Positions 22,673-31,983 of a DNA stretch of 55,109 nt are shown one piece after another (the first letter of the stretch is position 1; each line of letters opens with the position of its first letter). The position numbers and the translations under genes are program-made. The DNA comes from Spirochaetota bacterium (GTDB taxonomy: Bacteria; Spirochaetota; Spirochaetia; Treponematales; UBA12059). Where the stretch lies: contig JAHIWG010000006.1 in the NCBI GenBank assembly GCA_018816345.1, forward strand, positions 1 through 55,109, given 5' to 3'. The notes beneath the pieces are model-generated. The model saw only the letters and a program-made list of their open reading frames with translations, was not told where the DNA came from and did not search any database.

Positions 22673-24170
22673 CGCACCGTCCGCAGGGTTCGGGATAATC
22701 GCGGACGAGGTGCCTTCCATACCAGGCGCCCATCCTGTTCCAGACCGCCTCGAGGCCGTCGTCGAAGGCGTTACCCTCTATCTCGGCGTAGGCGAGGCGC
22801 CCGTCGGCGCCCTTCGAGAGGCAATGCTTGCACGCCGGGACGTCGCCGTTGCAGAGCACCGCGACGTCGCGCGCAAGGTGCCTGCAAGGAAGCCTATCCA
22901 GGGGCGACAGGTCCGCGACTACCCTATCGGGCAGGCACGACGCGAACGAGTCGTATTTCTGCACTATGACCTTGTCGCCGCGCTTCTTCCAGCCCCTGTA
23001 GAACGCCTCGAGGCGGCTCTCGTTCTCCTTCATGCGCACCGCCTGGACGTGCACGTTGCCCGGCGAGGCGACTATCATACGCTCGGCGAAGGCGCAGGCC
23101 TCGTCCTTGCCCTCTCCCCGCAGCGTCCTATAGCCGTCGTCGTCGGCGTCGTCGAGGGAGACGATCCATTGCACGCGGCTCCCGGCCTTGGCGGCTATCG
23201 CCTCGGCCAGGCCTTGCTTCCAGCCTATGCCGCTCGTCTCCACGATCATCGTGAAGCGGGGCCGCGCCATGACGGCCCCGGCGAGCGCGGCGAAGTCGGG
23301 ATGCAGCGACGGCTCGCCCCAGAGCGACACGTCGACGACGAGGTCGTCGCAGAGCGACTCGGCGTCCGCCATGAGCCGCTCGAAGCGCTCTACGGGCATC
23401 GTCCCGGACAGTCCCCTCGGGTCGCCTACCATGCCGGGATACGGGCAGTAGGAACAGGCCTGGGGGCAGCCCTCGGCGATCTGCACCCACATGAACGCCG
23501 GGACCGTCCTCAGGAGCTCGGGATGCCCGGGCAGGAAGCCGGTCGCGTCCCGGGCCGACCTGACGCCTTGGCCCCACAGGCGCTCGGCCGTCACGAAGCC
23601 GCGCTTGGAGTCGCAGACCGGCGCGAAACGGAAGGCCCTCAGGTCGACGGGCGACAGGTGCGTCTCGATATCGTAGGAATTAATGTCTTTCTGTATCACC
23701 GCGAAGAGGCCGTCGCGCTCGGAGGGCGCGTCATGCCTCGAGGCCAGCTCGACTATATTGGGAAGGCTCTTGACGGCTATGAGCTCGGGGGCGAAGCCGG
23801 GCGGGTAGCCGTCCGCGAAAGTGTACTCCGCGCGATAGCGCCTATGGAGCTCGAGGAGGGTCTTCGTAAGCTCTAGGTCCATGAACGGGGCGTCGGCGTG
23901 GAAGTAGAGGACGGTATCGGCTCCGGGCTTCGAGGCCGCGAAGCCAGCCGCTTCGGAGAGCACGTCATGCATCGTCCACGAAGGCTTCCGTACCGTCGCT
24001 ATACCCAGCTCGGGTACGGACGGCGACGCTATGACGAGGATTCCGTCGTCTCCGCCTAGTACGCCCCGCGCGTACGACAGAACGCGTTCCATGGCGCTCG
24101 GGCCGCCCGCGAGCGGAGCGAGGGCGAATTCATTGACCTTCGCGGCGTTTATTATCGCTAGTGTTTCCAT
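22647..24170 (-). CDS. spiro-SPASM radical SAM protein
   Basis: A 507-residue protein, first gene of the operon. Its centre holds a radical SAM domain with CX3CX2C cysteines C235, C239 and C242 and the GEP-like motif LWGEPSLHPDF (about 284-294). The C-terminus is a SPASM-type auxiliary cluster domain with C429, C440, C447, C450, C496 and C499. The first ~200 residues resemble a nucleotidyltransferase/GT-A fold (VLYFHADAPFMD at 88-99, YTFADGYPPGFAPELI). The combination matches the spiro-SPASM family known from spirochaetes, whose reaction is unknown. By context it may act on a sugar nucleotide or a peptide linked to it. The ATG at 24170 has a weak ribosome site. Confidence 0.87.
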   Translation of the reverse strand: METLAIINAAKVNEFALAPLAGGPSAMERVLSYARGVLGGDDGILVIASPSVPELGIATVRKPSWTMHDVLSEAAGFAASKPGADTVLYFHADAPFMDLELTKTLLELHRRYRAEYTFADGYPPGFAPELIAVKSLPNIVELASRHDAPSERDGLFAVIQKDINSYDIETHLSPVDLRAFRFAPVCDSKRGFVTAERLWGQGVRSARDATGFLPGHPELLRTVPAFMWVQIAEGCPQACSYCPYPGMVGDPRGLSGTMPVERFERLMADAESLCDDLVVDVSLWGEPSLHPDFAALAGAVMARPRFTMIVETSGIGWKQGLAEAIAAKAGSRVQWIVSLDDADDDGYRTLRGEGKDEACAFAERMIVASPGNVHVQAVRMKENESRLEAFYRGWKKRGDKVIVQKYDSFASCLPDRVVADLSPLDRLPCRHLARDVAVLCNGDVPACKHCLSKGADGRLAYAEIEGNAFDDGLEAVWNRMGAWYGRHLVRDYPEPCGRCDEYHTFNA

Positions 24171-24262
24171 ACCGTATAGAGTATCGGCCCTTCGGACGCC
24201 GCTCGTTAGTCGCTAATATGACCCTAGACAGGTACCCCATATCGCGCTATATTAATCCTTTC

Positions 24263-24278
24263 ATACTATAAGTAGTAT
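24263..24278 (+). promoter_or_regulatory. NrdR-box-like palindrome upstream of nrdJ
   Basis: ATACTATAAGTAGTAT has exact 6-bp arms around TAAG and matches 12 of 16 positions of an NrdR-box consensus (ACACTATATATAGTGT). It lies 24 bp before the ribonucleotide reductase start. A second box is not clear; 24234-24242 fits half of one at 29 bp spacing. Confidence 0.5.
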
Positions 24279-24302
24279 ACATAGTCATATTCGGAGGCTA
24301 TT

Positions 24303-27300
24303 ATGAAGATCGCTAGAAAATTCACGACCGCGGGCAAAGGCCCCTATGAAGGCATACGATGGGAGCGCCGCGTCTCGGAGATTAAAAACCCCGACGGCAA
24401 GACGGTCTTTAGGATGGACGGCGTCATCGTCCCCTCGACCTGGAGCCAGATAGCGACCGATATAATCGCCCAGAAATATTTCCGCAAGGCGGGCGTACCG
24501 GCGGACAAGGCGGACGCCTGGCGCGCCTGGGTACCCGAGTCGCAGCAGACGCTCGGCGGAGCGTCGCCCAACCCCGGGTCGGAGCACGACGCGAGGCAGG
24601 TCTTCCATCGCCTGGCCTACACGTGGCTCCTCTGGGGCAAGGCGTCCGGCTACTTCGACTCCGAGGCCGACGAGAAGGCGTACTACGACGAGATATGCCG
24701 CATGCTGGCCACCCAGCGCGGCGCGCCCAATAGTCCCCAGTGGTTCAATACCGGCCTCCACGCCGTTTACGAGCTCGAGGGACCGGCCCAGGGCCATTAC
24801 TTCGTCGATCCCGCTACGGGGGAGGTGGTAGCCTCGTCGAGCGCCTACGAGCGCCCCCAACCCCACGCCTGCTTTATCCTCAACGTCGAGGACGACCTCG
24901 TCAACGACGGCGGCATCATGGACCTCGTCGAGCGGGAGGCGCGACTCTTCAAGTACGGCTCCGGCACCGGCTCCAACTTCTCCAAGATACGCGGGGCGAA
25001 CGAGTCGCTCTCCGGCGGAGGCGTCTCGAGCGGCCTCCTGTCGTTCCTCAAGATAGCCGACCGCTCGGCCGCCGCCATCAAGTCGGGCGGCACCACGAGG
25101 CGCGCCGCGAAGATGGTCATACTCGACGCCGACCATCCGGACATCGAGGCCTTCGTCGAGTGGAAGACGGGCGAGGAATTCAAGGTCGCGAGCCTCGTCA
25201 CCGGCAGCAGGGCCCTCAAGCGCTACTCCTCGGCCATGCGGGACGCGGCGTCCAGGGCCGACGTGCCGGCCGCCGACAGGCTTTCCTTCGACGCCAACCC
25301 CTGGCTCCGGGCCGCGGCCAAGGAAGCGCTCGACGCCGGCGTCCCAGGGGCTTACGTCTACCAGCTCCTACGCCGCATAGCCGACGGCGACCCGGACATC
25401 GACGGCCAGGTCTTCGACGCCAACTGGGAGGGAGAGGCCTACAATACGGTCTCCGGCCAGTCGTCCAACAACTCGGTGCGCGTCACCAACGAGTTCATGG
25501 AGGCGGTCGCCAAGAACAAGGACTGGGCCCTGACTATGCGCAAGGGCGGCAAGACGATGAAGACGGTCAAGGCCCGCTCGCTGTGGGATCGCATCGCCAA
25601 GTCGGCGTGGCAGTGCGCCGACCCGGGGCTCCAGTTCCATACCACCATAAACGACTGGCACACCTGCCCCGCCGACGGCCCCATCCGCGGTTCCAATCCC
25701 TGCTCCGAGTACATGTTCCTGGACGATACGGCGTGCAACCTCGCCTCGCTCAACCTGACGTCGTTCTACGACGAGGCGACGCGGTCCTTCGACGCCGACG
25801 CCTACAGGCACGCGGTCAGGCTCTGGACCATGACGCTGGAGATATCCGTCGCGATGGCCCAGTTCCCGTCCAAGGAGATAGCCCGCAGGAGCTTCGACTA
25901 CCGGACGCTGGGCCTCGGGTACGCCAACCTCGGCACGCTCCTCATGCTGATGGGCCAGCCCTACGACTCCGACGAGGGCCGCGCCACCGCGGCCGCCCTC
26001 ACCGCCCTGACCACGGGCGAGGCCTACGCGCACTCCGCGCGCATGGCCGCCGAATTCGGCCCCTTCGCGCGGTACGGCGCCAACGCCGACTCGATGCTCC
26101 GCGTCGTCCGCAACCATCGCCGCGCGGCCTACGACTCCGCGCCCGCCGAGTACGAGGGCCTGTCGGTAGCCCCCAAGGGCCTGGACGCCTCGAAGGCCCC
26201 TCCCGCCCTTGTGGCGGCGGCGAGAGCCTCCTGGGACGAGGCGCTGGCCGTCGGAGAGGCGCACGGCTACAGGAACGCCCAGACCACCGCCATCGCGCCT
26301 ACCGGGACGATAGGCCTCCTCATGGACTGCGATACCACGGGAATAGAGCCGGACTTCGCCCTCGTGAAATTCAAGAAACTGGCAGGGGGCGGCTACTTCA
26401 AGATAGTCAACAACTCTATCGCCCCCGCGCTCCGCGCCCTCGGCTACTCCGAGGAGCAGATAGAGGACGTCAGGCTCTACATGGTCGGCCGGGGCACTCT
26501 CGAGGGGGCGCCAGGCGTGCCGCTCGCCTCGCTCCGCGAGAAGGGCCTGCCGGACGCCGCGCTCGACAAGGCGGAGAAGGCGCTCAAGTCGGCGATGGGC
26601 CTGGACTCGGCCTTCAACCCCTACACGCTGGGCTCAGAGGCCTTCGACGCGGTCGGCGCGGTCGCGGATATCCGCAGCGAGGCGGATTTCGACGTACTGG
26701 CGTTCATGGGATTCTCCGCGCCCGAGATCGGCGCGGCCGAGGCCTACGCCTGCGGGTCGATGGGCATAGAAGGCGCCCCCCACGTCAAGAAGTCCCATTA
26801 CGCCGTCTTCGACACCGCGACGCCCTCGGGCAGGTCGGCCACGAGGTCGATAGCGTGGCAGGCCCATATCGCCATGATGGCCGCGACCCAGCCCTTCGTC
26901 ACGGGCGCGATATCCAAGACGATCAACATGCCCGACTCGGCCAGCTTCGACGACGTCAAGGGCGCCTACATGACGGCGTGGAAGAGCATGCTGAAGTCGA
27001 TCGCCCTGTACCGCGACGGGTCGAAGCTATCGCAGCCCCTGTCATCGATAGCCGCGGGCGCGAACCCCTTGGCGGAGGGCCTCATCGCCCTGCAGTCGGC
27101 GCCAGCCGAGATACCGGAGGGCGCGAAGCCCTCCGAGCCGGTCCCGGCCGTAGCCAGCGTCCGCCATTCCCTGCCTAACCGCCGCGACGGCTATACCCAG
27201 AAGGCGAAGATAGGCGGCCATTCCGTATTCGTCCGCACGGGCGAGTACGACGACGGCCGCCTGGGAGAGATATTCCTCGATATGCACAAGGAGGGCGCAG

Positions 27301-27773
27301 CGTTCAGGAGCCTCCTCAACTCATTCGCCATAGCGGTGTCGCTGGGCCTGCAGTACGGCGTGCCCCTGGAGGAATACGTCGACGCCTTCACCTTCAGCCG
27401 CTTCGAGCCCAACGGCATGGTCCAGGGCCACGAGTATATAAAGATGGCGACGAGCGTGCTCGACTACGTGTTCCGGGACCTGGCGATCAGCTACCAGGAC
27501 CGCTTCGACCTCGGCCAGGTCAAGCCCGAGGACCTGAACGCCACGAACACGCAGAACGGCAAGGCCAAGCGAGAGACGGAGAGGCGGGCCCAGGAGACGC
27601 AGGATAGGGCCAGTCCCGCGGCCCAGGCTCCCCGCCCCAAGGACGACTCGAAGAAGGCGCGCATGAAGGGCTACGAGGGAGACCCCTGCCCCGTCTGCGG
27701 CCACCTGACCCTAGTCCGCAACGGCACCTGCCTCAAGTGCGAGACCTGCGGGAGCACGACCGGCTGCAGCTGA
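24303..27773 (+). CDS. nrdJ: adenosylcobalamin-dependent ribonucleotide reductase (class II)
   Basis: NrdJ makes deoxyribonucleotides with or without oxygen using B12. The 1156-residue protein has the glycine-rich [14 protein letters not shown] region (about 218-231), the active-site signature [11 protein letters not shown] from residue 465 (C467), and [20 protein letters not shown]. After the core comes a long linker and then a vitamin-B12-RNR C-terminal domain (about 960-1080: [21 protein letters not shown]). The terminal zinc-ribbon/redox cysteines are C1129, C1132, C1143, C1146, C1149 and C1155. A GGAGG ribosome site precedes the ATG at 24303, and an NrdR-like box lies in the promoter. 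The divergent neighbour is the spiro-SPASM gene. Confidence 0.97.
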   Translation: MKIARKFTTAGKGPYEGIRWERRVSEIKNPDGKTVFRMDGVIVPSTWSQIATDIIAQKYFRKAGVPADKADAWRAWVPESQQTLGGASPNPGSEHDARQVFHRLAYTWLLWGKASGYFDSEADEKAYYDEICRMLATQRGAPNSPQWFNTGLHAVYELEGPAQGHYFVDPATGEVVASSSAYERPQPHACFILNVEDDLVNDGGIMDLVEREARLFKYGSGTGSNFSKIRGANESLSGGGVSSGLLSFLKIADRSAAAIKSGGTTRRAAKMVILDADHPDIEAFVEWKTGEEFKVASLVTGSRALKRYSSAMRDAASRADVPAADRLSFDANPWLRAAAKEALDAGVPGAYVYQLLRRIADGDPDIDGQVFDANWEGEAYNTVSGQSSNNSVRVTNEFMEAVAKNKDWALTMRKGGKTMKTVKARSLWDRIAKSAWQCADPGLQFHTTINDWHTCPADGPIRGSNPCSEYMFLDDTACNLASLNLTSFYDEATRSFDADAYRHAVRLWTMTLEISVAMAQFPSKEIARRSFDYRTLGLGYANLGTLLMLMGQPYDSDEGRATAAALTALTTGEAYAHSARMAAEFGPFARYGANADSMLRVVRNHRRAAYDSAPAEYEGLSVAPKGLDASKAPPALVAAARASWDEALAVGEAHGYRNAQTTAIAPTGTIGLLMDCDTTGIEPDFALVKFKKLAGGGYFKIVNNSIAPALRALGYSEEQIEDVRLYMVGRGTLEGAPGVPLASLREKGLPDAALDKAEKALKSAMGLDSAFNPYTLGSEAFDAVGAVADIRSEADFDVLAFMGFSAPEIGAAEAYACGSMGIEGAPHVKKSHYAVFDTATPSGRSATRSIAWQAHIAMMAATQPFVTGAISKTINMPDSASFDDVKGAYMTAWKSMLKSIALYRDGSKLSQPLSSIAAGANPLAEGLIALQSAPAEIPEGAKPSEPVPAVASVRHSLPNRRDGYTQKAKIGGHSVFVRTGEYDDGRLGEIFLDMHKEGAAFRSLLNSFAIAVSLGLQYGVPLEEYVDAFTFSRFEPNGMVQGHEYIKMATSVLDYVFRDLAISYQDRFDLGQVKPEDLNATNTQNGKAKRETERRAQETQDRASPAAQAPRPKDDSKKARMKGYEGDPCPVCGHLTLVRNGTCLKCETCGSTTGCS

Positions 27774-27851
27774 GCCATAACGGCCTCCTGGGATCTGTAA
27801 GGCGTTTCGCATTCCAGGTCCCGAATTCGCCTTTCCGAATAGTAATGGAAA

Positions 27852-27884
27852 TAATAACGGGACGCGAAAGGCGTCCCGTTATTA
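27852..27884. terminator. bidirectional terminator between nrdJ and the ArsB-type permease
   Basis: A perfect 14-bp stem (27852-27865 and 27871-27884) with a five-base loop lies between convergent genes. The stem ends in AT-rich bases on both sides, and on the minus strand TTATTATTT follows. Confidence 0.85.
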
Positions 27885-27903
27885 CGCTCGCCGGAGCGGC
27901 TCC

Positions 27904-29178
27904 TCAGAACCGTATCAGCATATAGGCGCTCGATACCGCGAGCGAGATGACGGTATAGACGGCGCTATATTTAGTGAAATCCCAGAACGAGATATGATTG
28001 CCGTTCTTCCGCGAGATGCCTACGGCGACCACGTTGGCGGACGCGCCTATGAGCGTGCCGTTGCCGCCCAGGCACGCGCCTAGCGACAGCGCCCACCAGA
28101 GCGGCCGCACGGCGCTCGCGCCCAGGGTTACGCCCATGTCCTGGATCAACGGGATCATGGTGGCGACGAAGGGTATGTTGTCCAGGATCCCGGAGAGCAG
28201 TCCCGAGGCCCACAGTATCAGCATCGTGGTCGCCCCCATATGCCCGGTCGTCGCTCCGAGGACCGAGGCCGACGCCTGCGTCATGATGCCGGTCTCGACC
28301 AGCCCGCCCACGAGCATGAACAGGCCTAGGAAGAACATGATCGTCGTCCATTCTATCTCGCCCAGGATCGCCTCGACGTCGCGGGTGCCGGAGGCGATGA
28401 GGAGGACCGCCGCCCCGCTGAGCGCAATGGTCGAAGGCTCGAGCCCTAGCCTGGAGTGGAGGACGAACGCGGCCATCACCGCTCCGAGCACGACGAGCGA
28501 CTTGACGAGCAGAGGCTTGTCCTCGATGGCCTTCGCGTGGTCGAAGGCCAGGATGCGCGCCTTGCGCTCGTTGGTGACGACGAGGCTCTTCCTGAAGACG
28601 AGGAAAATGAACGCGCAGAGCGCGACGAGGTTGACGACGACGACGGGGGCCGTGTAGGCCAGGAAGTCGGAGAAGCCCAGGCCCGCGGCCGAGCCGATCA
28701 TTATATTGGGCGGGTCTCCTATCAGGGTCGCCGTGCCGCCGACGTTCGACGCGAGGGCCAGCGCTACGACGAAGGGAGTCGGCGCCACGTTGAGCTCCAC
28801 GGCGATGAGGAACGTTATCGGGACGAGGATCAGCACCGTCGTCACGTTATCCAGGAGCGCCGAGATGACGGCGGTCGCGACGGACAGCATGAGTATGATG
28901 GCGACCGGCTCGCCCCGCGCTAGCTTCGCGAGCCTGATCGCGATGTATTGGAACAAGCCGGTCCGCTTGGTGATGCTCGTTATTATCATCATGCCTATGA
29001 GGAGGAATATGACGTTCCAATCCACGTTGGAGAACGCGACGGATTGGCTCTCCAGGCCGAATATGACCATCAGCATGCCCCCGAGGATGGCCGCCGAGGT
29101 CTTATGGACCTTCTCGGTGGTAATGGCGATCATGGAGACGATGAAAATGACGAGGGCTACGGGTATCGAGGATTGCAT
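27904..29178 (-). CDS. ArsB/NhaD-superfamily (SLC13-like) permease
   Basis: A 424-residue inner-membrane ion transporter with about eleven hydrophobic helices. It shows the two repeated hairpin motifs of the ion transporter superfamily: ALASNVGGTATLIGDPPNIMIG (N-terminal half, split here as a G-G-T-A-T-L-I-G-D-P-P-N pattern) and ACLGGNGTLIGASANVVA (C-terminal half), plus LLDNVTTVLILVP. The group includes arsenite, sodium and dicarboxylate carriers, so the ion cannot be named; no arsenic genes are nearby. CAGGAAA lies upstream of the ATG at 29178. The EIIA-CBS gene ends 12 bp upstream on the same strand, so the two are co-transcribed. Confidence 0.87.
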   Translation of the reverse strand: MQSSIPVALVIFIVSMIAITTEKVHKTSAAILGGMLMVIFGLESQSVAFSNVDWNVIFLLIGMMIITSITKRTGLFQYIAIRLAKLARGEPVAIILMLSVATAVISALLDNVTTVLILVPITFLIAVELNVAPTPFVVALALASNVGGTATLIGDPPNIMIGSAAGLGFSDFLAYTAPVVVVNLVALCAFIFLVFRKSLVVTNERKARILAFDHAKAIEDKPLLVKSLVVLGAVMAAFVLHSRLGLEPSTIALSGAAVLLIASGTRDVEAILGEIEWTTIMFFLGLFMLVGGLVETGIMTQASASVLGATTGHMGATTMLILWASGLLSGILDNIPFVATMIPLIQDMGVTLGASAVRPLWWALSLGACLGGNGTLIGASANVVAVGISRKNGNHISFWDFTKYSAVYTVISLAVSSAYMLIRF

Positions 29179-29190
29179 GCGCTTTCCTGC

Positions 29191-30093
29191 CTAGGCCCTG
29201 AGGACCTTGGAGAGGATATCCATGGACGAGACGACGCCGACGAGGCGTCCGCCCTCCACGACGGGGAAATGGCGCTTCCTGCTCCGGGTCATCTCGAACG
29301 CGACCGCCAGGACGGAGCTATCGGGGGCGATAGACCTGACCGGAGGCTTCATGATGCTTCGGACCAGGATCTTGTCCTCGTTCTTGAGTAGTTCTTCCAT
29401 GGGCTCGAATTCGTCGAGGAATTTGAGGCTCCCGACGCGGTATACGTAGTCGGGGATGCCCGCGGCGATGAGGTCGAGGATGCCAACCTCGCCGACGAGC
29501 GCGCCGGCCGAGTCGACGACCGGCAGGTAGCGTAGCTTATTGGCGAACATGGCGTCGGTGAGCTCGTGGAGAGTCGCGTCGTCCCTGACGGACAGCACGT
29601 CGCGCGTCATGATGTCGCTGACGTGGAGGCCTTTTTCGACCTCGTAGCCGCTCGACTCGACGCCCTCGACGAATCGGGATCCCGATTCGACCGATAGGAG
29701 GACGCTCATGGCGGCCTCGTCCTTGGAGATAAGGGCGAGGTTCGCGAGCACCTTAAGATACGTCGAAGACGCCGATTGCGACGTCAGCACTATCCATACG
29801 AGCCGGACGGGCGATTGTCCCTCCACGGCTATCGGGACCCTGGGCCTTACGACAGCGATGACGATATCGTCGAATCCCGCCAGCCTCGCGTGCGGGATCG
29901 CTATGCCCGTAGGGAACACCGTGCCTCCGAGCGCCTGGCGCTCGCGTATGCGCGCCAGGACCTCGTCGGGCTTTAGGGAATGAAGATGCTGCGCCGAGAA
30001 GCCAGAGACCCCGGCTACTATGGCTTCGTCTATCGTCGACGCGTCCCTATCTAAGAGAACGAGCCTCGGGTCCAGGAGATTCGCCAATTTCAT
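29191..30093 (-). CDS. PTS EIIA (Ntr/Fru-like) domain fused to two CBS domains
   Basis: A 300-residue soluble regulator. Residues 1-150 form a PtsN/fructose-type EIIA domain with the phosphorylatable H68 in GIAIPHARL. Residues 155-300 form a CBS pair (DIMTRDVLSVRDDATLHEL and SIMKPPVRSIAPDSS), which usually binds adenine nucleotides. No EIIB or EIIC lies in the window, so it is likely a regulatory phosphoprotein and not part of a sugar PTS. Its gene is followed after 12 bp by the ArsB-type permease; control of that permease by phosphorylation and by nucleotide level is the simplest reading. AAAGGA precedes the ATG at 30093. Confidence 0.88.
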   Translation of the reverse strand: MKLANLLDPRLVLLDRDASTIDEAIVAGVSGFSAQHLHSLKPDEVLARIRERQALGGTVFPTGIAIPHARLAGFDDIVIAVVRPRVPIAVEGQSPVRLVWIVLTSQSASSTYLKVLANLALISKDEAAMSVLLSVESGSRFVEGVESSGYEVEKGLHVSDIMTRDVLSVRDDATLHELTDAMFANKLRYLPVVDSAGALVGEVGILDLIAAGIPDYVYRVGSLKFLDEFEPMEELLKNEDKILVRSIMKPPVRSIAPDSSVLAVAFEMTRSRKRHFPVVEGGRLVGVVSSMDILSKVLRA

Positions 30094-30170
30094 GCGTATT
30101 CCTTTCTGCGGCCTTCGGATCTCTTTTTATTCGCCTCGATGCAAGACTTCCATGATCCGCGGCACAGCAG

Positions 30171-30184
30171 AGTATGTTCATACT
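30171..30184. promoter_or_regulatory. perfect dyad in the divergent arcA / EIIA-CBS region
   Basis: AGTATG-TT-CATACT is an exact inverted repeat in the 230-bp AT-rich gap between the divergent EIIA-CBS and arginine deiminase genes. It could be an operator; the regulator is unknown. The rest of the gap shows no gene. Confidence 0.35.
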
Positions 30185-30323
30185 TCTTAATGAAATCAAG
30201 TGGATAATGCGGCATTCTATGCTGTTTTGTGATATTTAGTGTCATATTTCGCACACTGACGATGTTAGCCTTTCCTTGCGGACTATCTCGAATCTTGGTA
30301 TCCTAGGGCAAAAGGGAGGTTCT

Positions 30324-31568
30324 ATGGATAGGAGGCTGAGAATACTCTCGGAGACAGGGCGTCTCCGTAGGGTTATCGTGCACACGCCAGGTGCAGAGGT
30401 CGAGGCCATGCGACCGAGCAAGGCCGAAGAAGAACTGTATAACGACATAATTCCGCTCGAGGTAGTCAAGCGGGAGCATTCCCAGCTCAAGGGATTCCTC
30501 GCCAAGGTCGCGGAAGTAGCCGAGCTCGGCGACCTCCTAGCGCAGACGCTGGCGGATTCCGCGGCGAGGGAGGATTTCGCTACCCTCATCGCTACGCATT
30601 ACGGAGCGGAGCATAGGCTCGAAGAGCTCAAGGCCATGGACGCGGAGGCGCTACGGAAGGCCTCTATCGCCGGCTTGCCGGCCCGCCACGCCAAGCTGGC
30701 CGATTTCATTCGCGGAGCCGATTTCGACGTCCCGCCCCTGCCGAATATGTACTTCATGCGCGACGCCGCGATGGTCTACCGCGATAAGTCCATATCGTCC
30801 GCGATGCGCTTCCCCGTCAGGCGAGCCGAGGCCCTCATCAATAGGTTCGTCTTCGCGCGCCATCCCGACTATAAGGGCGGCGGCCGCCTGATCGACGGCC
30901 CGGCCCTCGTCAAGGAGGGTTTCTCCATAGAGGGCGGGGATTTCCAGGTCCTTAGGAAGGACGTCGTCGTCATAGGCGTCTCCGAACGGACGAGCGCCGA
31001 GGCCATCGACGCGGCGGCCAGGGCCATCGCCGATTCGTACGGGGAGCCGGTGACCCTGTTCGCGGTCGCGCTACCCGTAGCGCGGGCGACCATCCACCTG
31101 GATATGGCGTTCACCGTCATAGACCGGGAAGCCTGCCTCGTCTACGAGCCCGTGATCCTAGGCCCGCGCAGGGCCAGGGCGATCCGCATCGACGCCGCGC
31201 CGGGCAAGCCCGCCAGGCTCTCGGAGGTCGAGTCGCTCCTCGCTGGCCTCAAGGCCGTGGGCGTCGACCTTCGGCCCGTCCTGACAGGCGGCTCCGACCC
31301 CCTCAGGCAGGAGCGCGAGCAATGGCTTTCCGGGGCGAACTCGTTCAGCTTCGCGCCCGGCAAGATAATCATGTACTCGTGCAACGTGCATACCCTGGAA
31401 TCGCTGTCCTCAGCCGGCTTCGAGATCCGATCGGCCAAGGACTTCCTCGAGGGCGGCCAGGATCCCCTGTCGTTCAAGCGACTCGCCGTAGGCTTCGACG
31501 GCGTGGAACTCGCCAGAGGCGGCGGAGGCGCCCGCTGCATGACCTGCCCCATAGAGCGAGAGGATTAG
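30324..31568 (+). CDS. arcA: arginine deiminase
   Basis: The 414-residue enzyme hydrolyses arginine to citrulline and ammonia in the cytoplasm. The family start is visible as SETGRLRRVIVHTPGAEVEAM, then PNMYFMRDAAMVYRD (arginine-binding region), EGGDFQVL, a HLDMAF histidine motif, and the catalytic cysteine C405 in ARCMTCP near the end. I chose the ATG at 30324, which follows GGGAGG; the longer frame has no ribosome site and an atypical start. Ornithine carbamoyltransferase and carbamate kinase genes, the usual partners for ATP gain, are not adjacent. A terminator follows. Confidence 0.94.
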   Translation: MDRRLRILSETGRLRRVIVHTPGAEVEAMRPSKAEEELYNDIIPLEVVKREHSQLKGFLAKVAEVAELGDLLAQTLADSAAREDFATLIATHYGAEHRLEELKAMDAEALRKASIAGLPARHAKLADFIRGADFDVPPLPNMYFMRDAAMVYRDKSISSAMRFPVRRAEALINRFVFARHPDYKGGGRLIDGPALVKEGFSIEGGDFQVLRKDVVVIGVSERTSAEAIDAAARAIADSYGEPVTLFAVALPVARATIHLDMAFTVIDREACLVYEPVILGPRRARAIRIDAAPGKPARLSEVESLLAGLKAVGVDLRPVLTGGSDPLRQEREQWLSGANSFSFAPGKIIMYSCNVHTLESLSSAGFEIRSAKDFLEGGQDPLSFKRLAVGFDGVELARGGGGARCMTCPIERED

Positions 31569-31593
31569 GGCCCTCGCTGATCATCGATAATAA

Positions 31594-31623
31594 AAAGCCC
31601 CTTCGGCGCGCCGAGGGGGCTTT
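31594..31623. terminator. bidirectional terminator between arcA and ferredoxin
   Basis: A 13-bp stem with one G-U pair (31594-31606 and 31611-31623) and loop CGCG lies between convergent genes. The minus strand continues with TTTTTATTATC, so it fits the ferredoxin gene best, and the plus strand ends in TTTCC. Confidence 0.85.
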
Positions 31624-31690
31624 CCATACCGGGGCTGGTAAGGGAATCGGGCTCCGCGATGGCGCAGACGCCCCGATATCGAAGAAAAGC

Positions 31691-31858
31691 TTACTGGACG
31701 ATGGCCTCGGTGGGGCAGACGGAAGCGCACGACCCGCAGTCGGTGCACTTGTCGGGATCGATCCAGCGAAGGCTGTTCTTCTCGCTGATAGCCTGGACGG
31801 GGCACTCGGATTCGCAGGCGCCGCAGTTCACGCACGCATCGGTTACCTTGTATGCCAT
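31691..31858 (-). CDS. 2[4Fe-4S] bacterial ferredoxin
   Basis: A 55-residue electron carrier of the clostridial type. It has two CX2CX2CX3C-P clusters: CVNCGACESECP and CTDCGSCASVCP. The translation begins MAYKVTDACVNCG and ends EAIVQ, which is the standard length for this family. GAGGAG lies upstream of the ATG at 31858. It is a single-gene transcript ending at the terminator at 31594-31623. As a low-potential donor it may serve radical SAM or oxidoreductase proteins in the cytoplasm; no specific partner is shown. Confidence 0.96.
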   Translation of the reverse strand: MAYKVTDACVNCGACESECPVQAISEKNSLRWIDPDKCTDCGSCASVCPTEAIVQ

Positions 31859-31983
31859 AGTATATCTCCTCGGGACGTAGATGTTGTCCTATCCTAGCAT
31901 ACGGGGCGGATAGGGCGCAAGATCGGCCGATGACGCACTTGCCCGCTGGGGCCGGCATCGTCCATACTGGCTACGGAGGGACC

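Noticed and set aside
24171-24302. Possible cobalamin riboswitch before nrdJ
   Set aside because: The gap is only 132 bp, with no B12-box sequence or the needed helices; a palindrome resembling an NrdR box explains it better.
24740-27178. An 812-codon open frame inside nrdJ in another frame
   Set aside because: It is a GC-driven shadow frame: low-complexity Arg/Gly/Pro-rich translation, no ribosome site and no domain, while nrdJ on the same DNA is unmistakable. The same applies to other long frames such as 39156-40508, 22662-23876 and 46639-47880.
30185-30205. FNR-like site before arcA
   Set aside because: TTAATGAAATCAA has only 13 bases and wrong spacing compared with TTGAT-N4-ATCAA.
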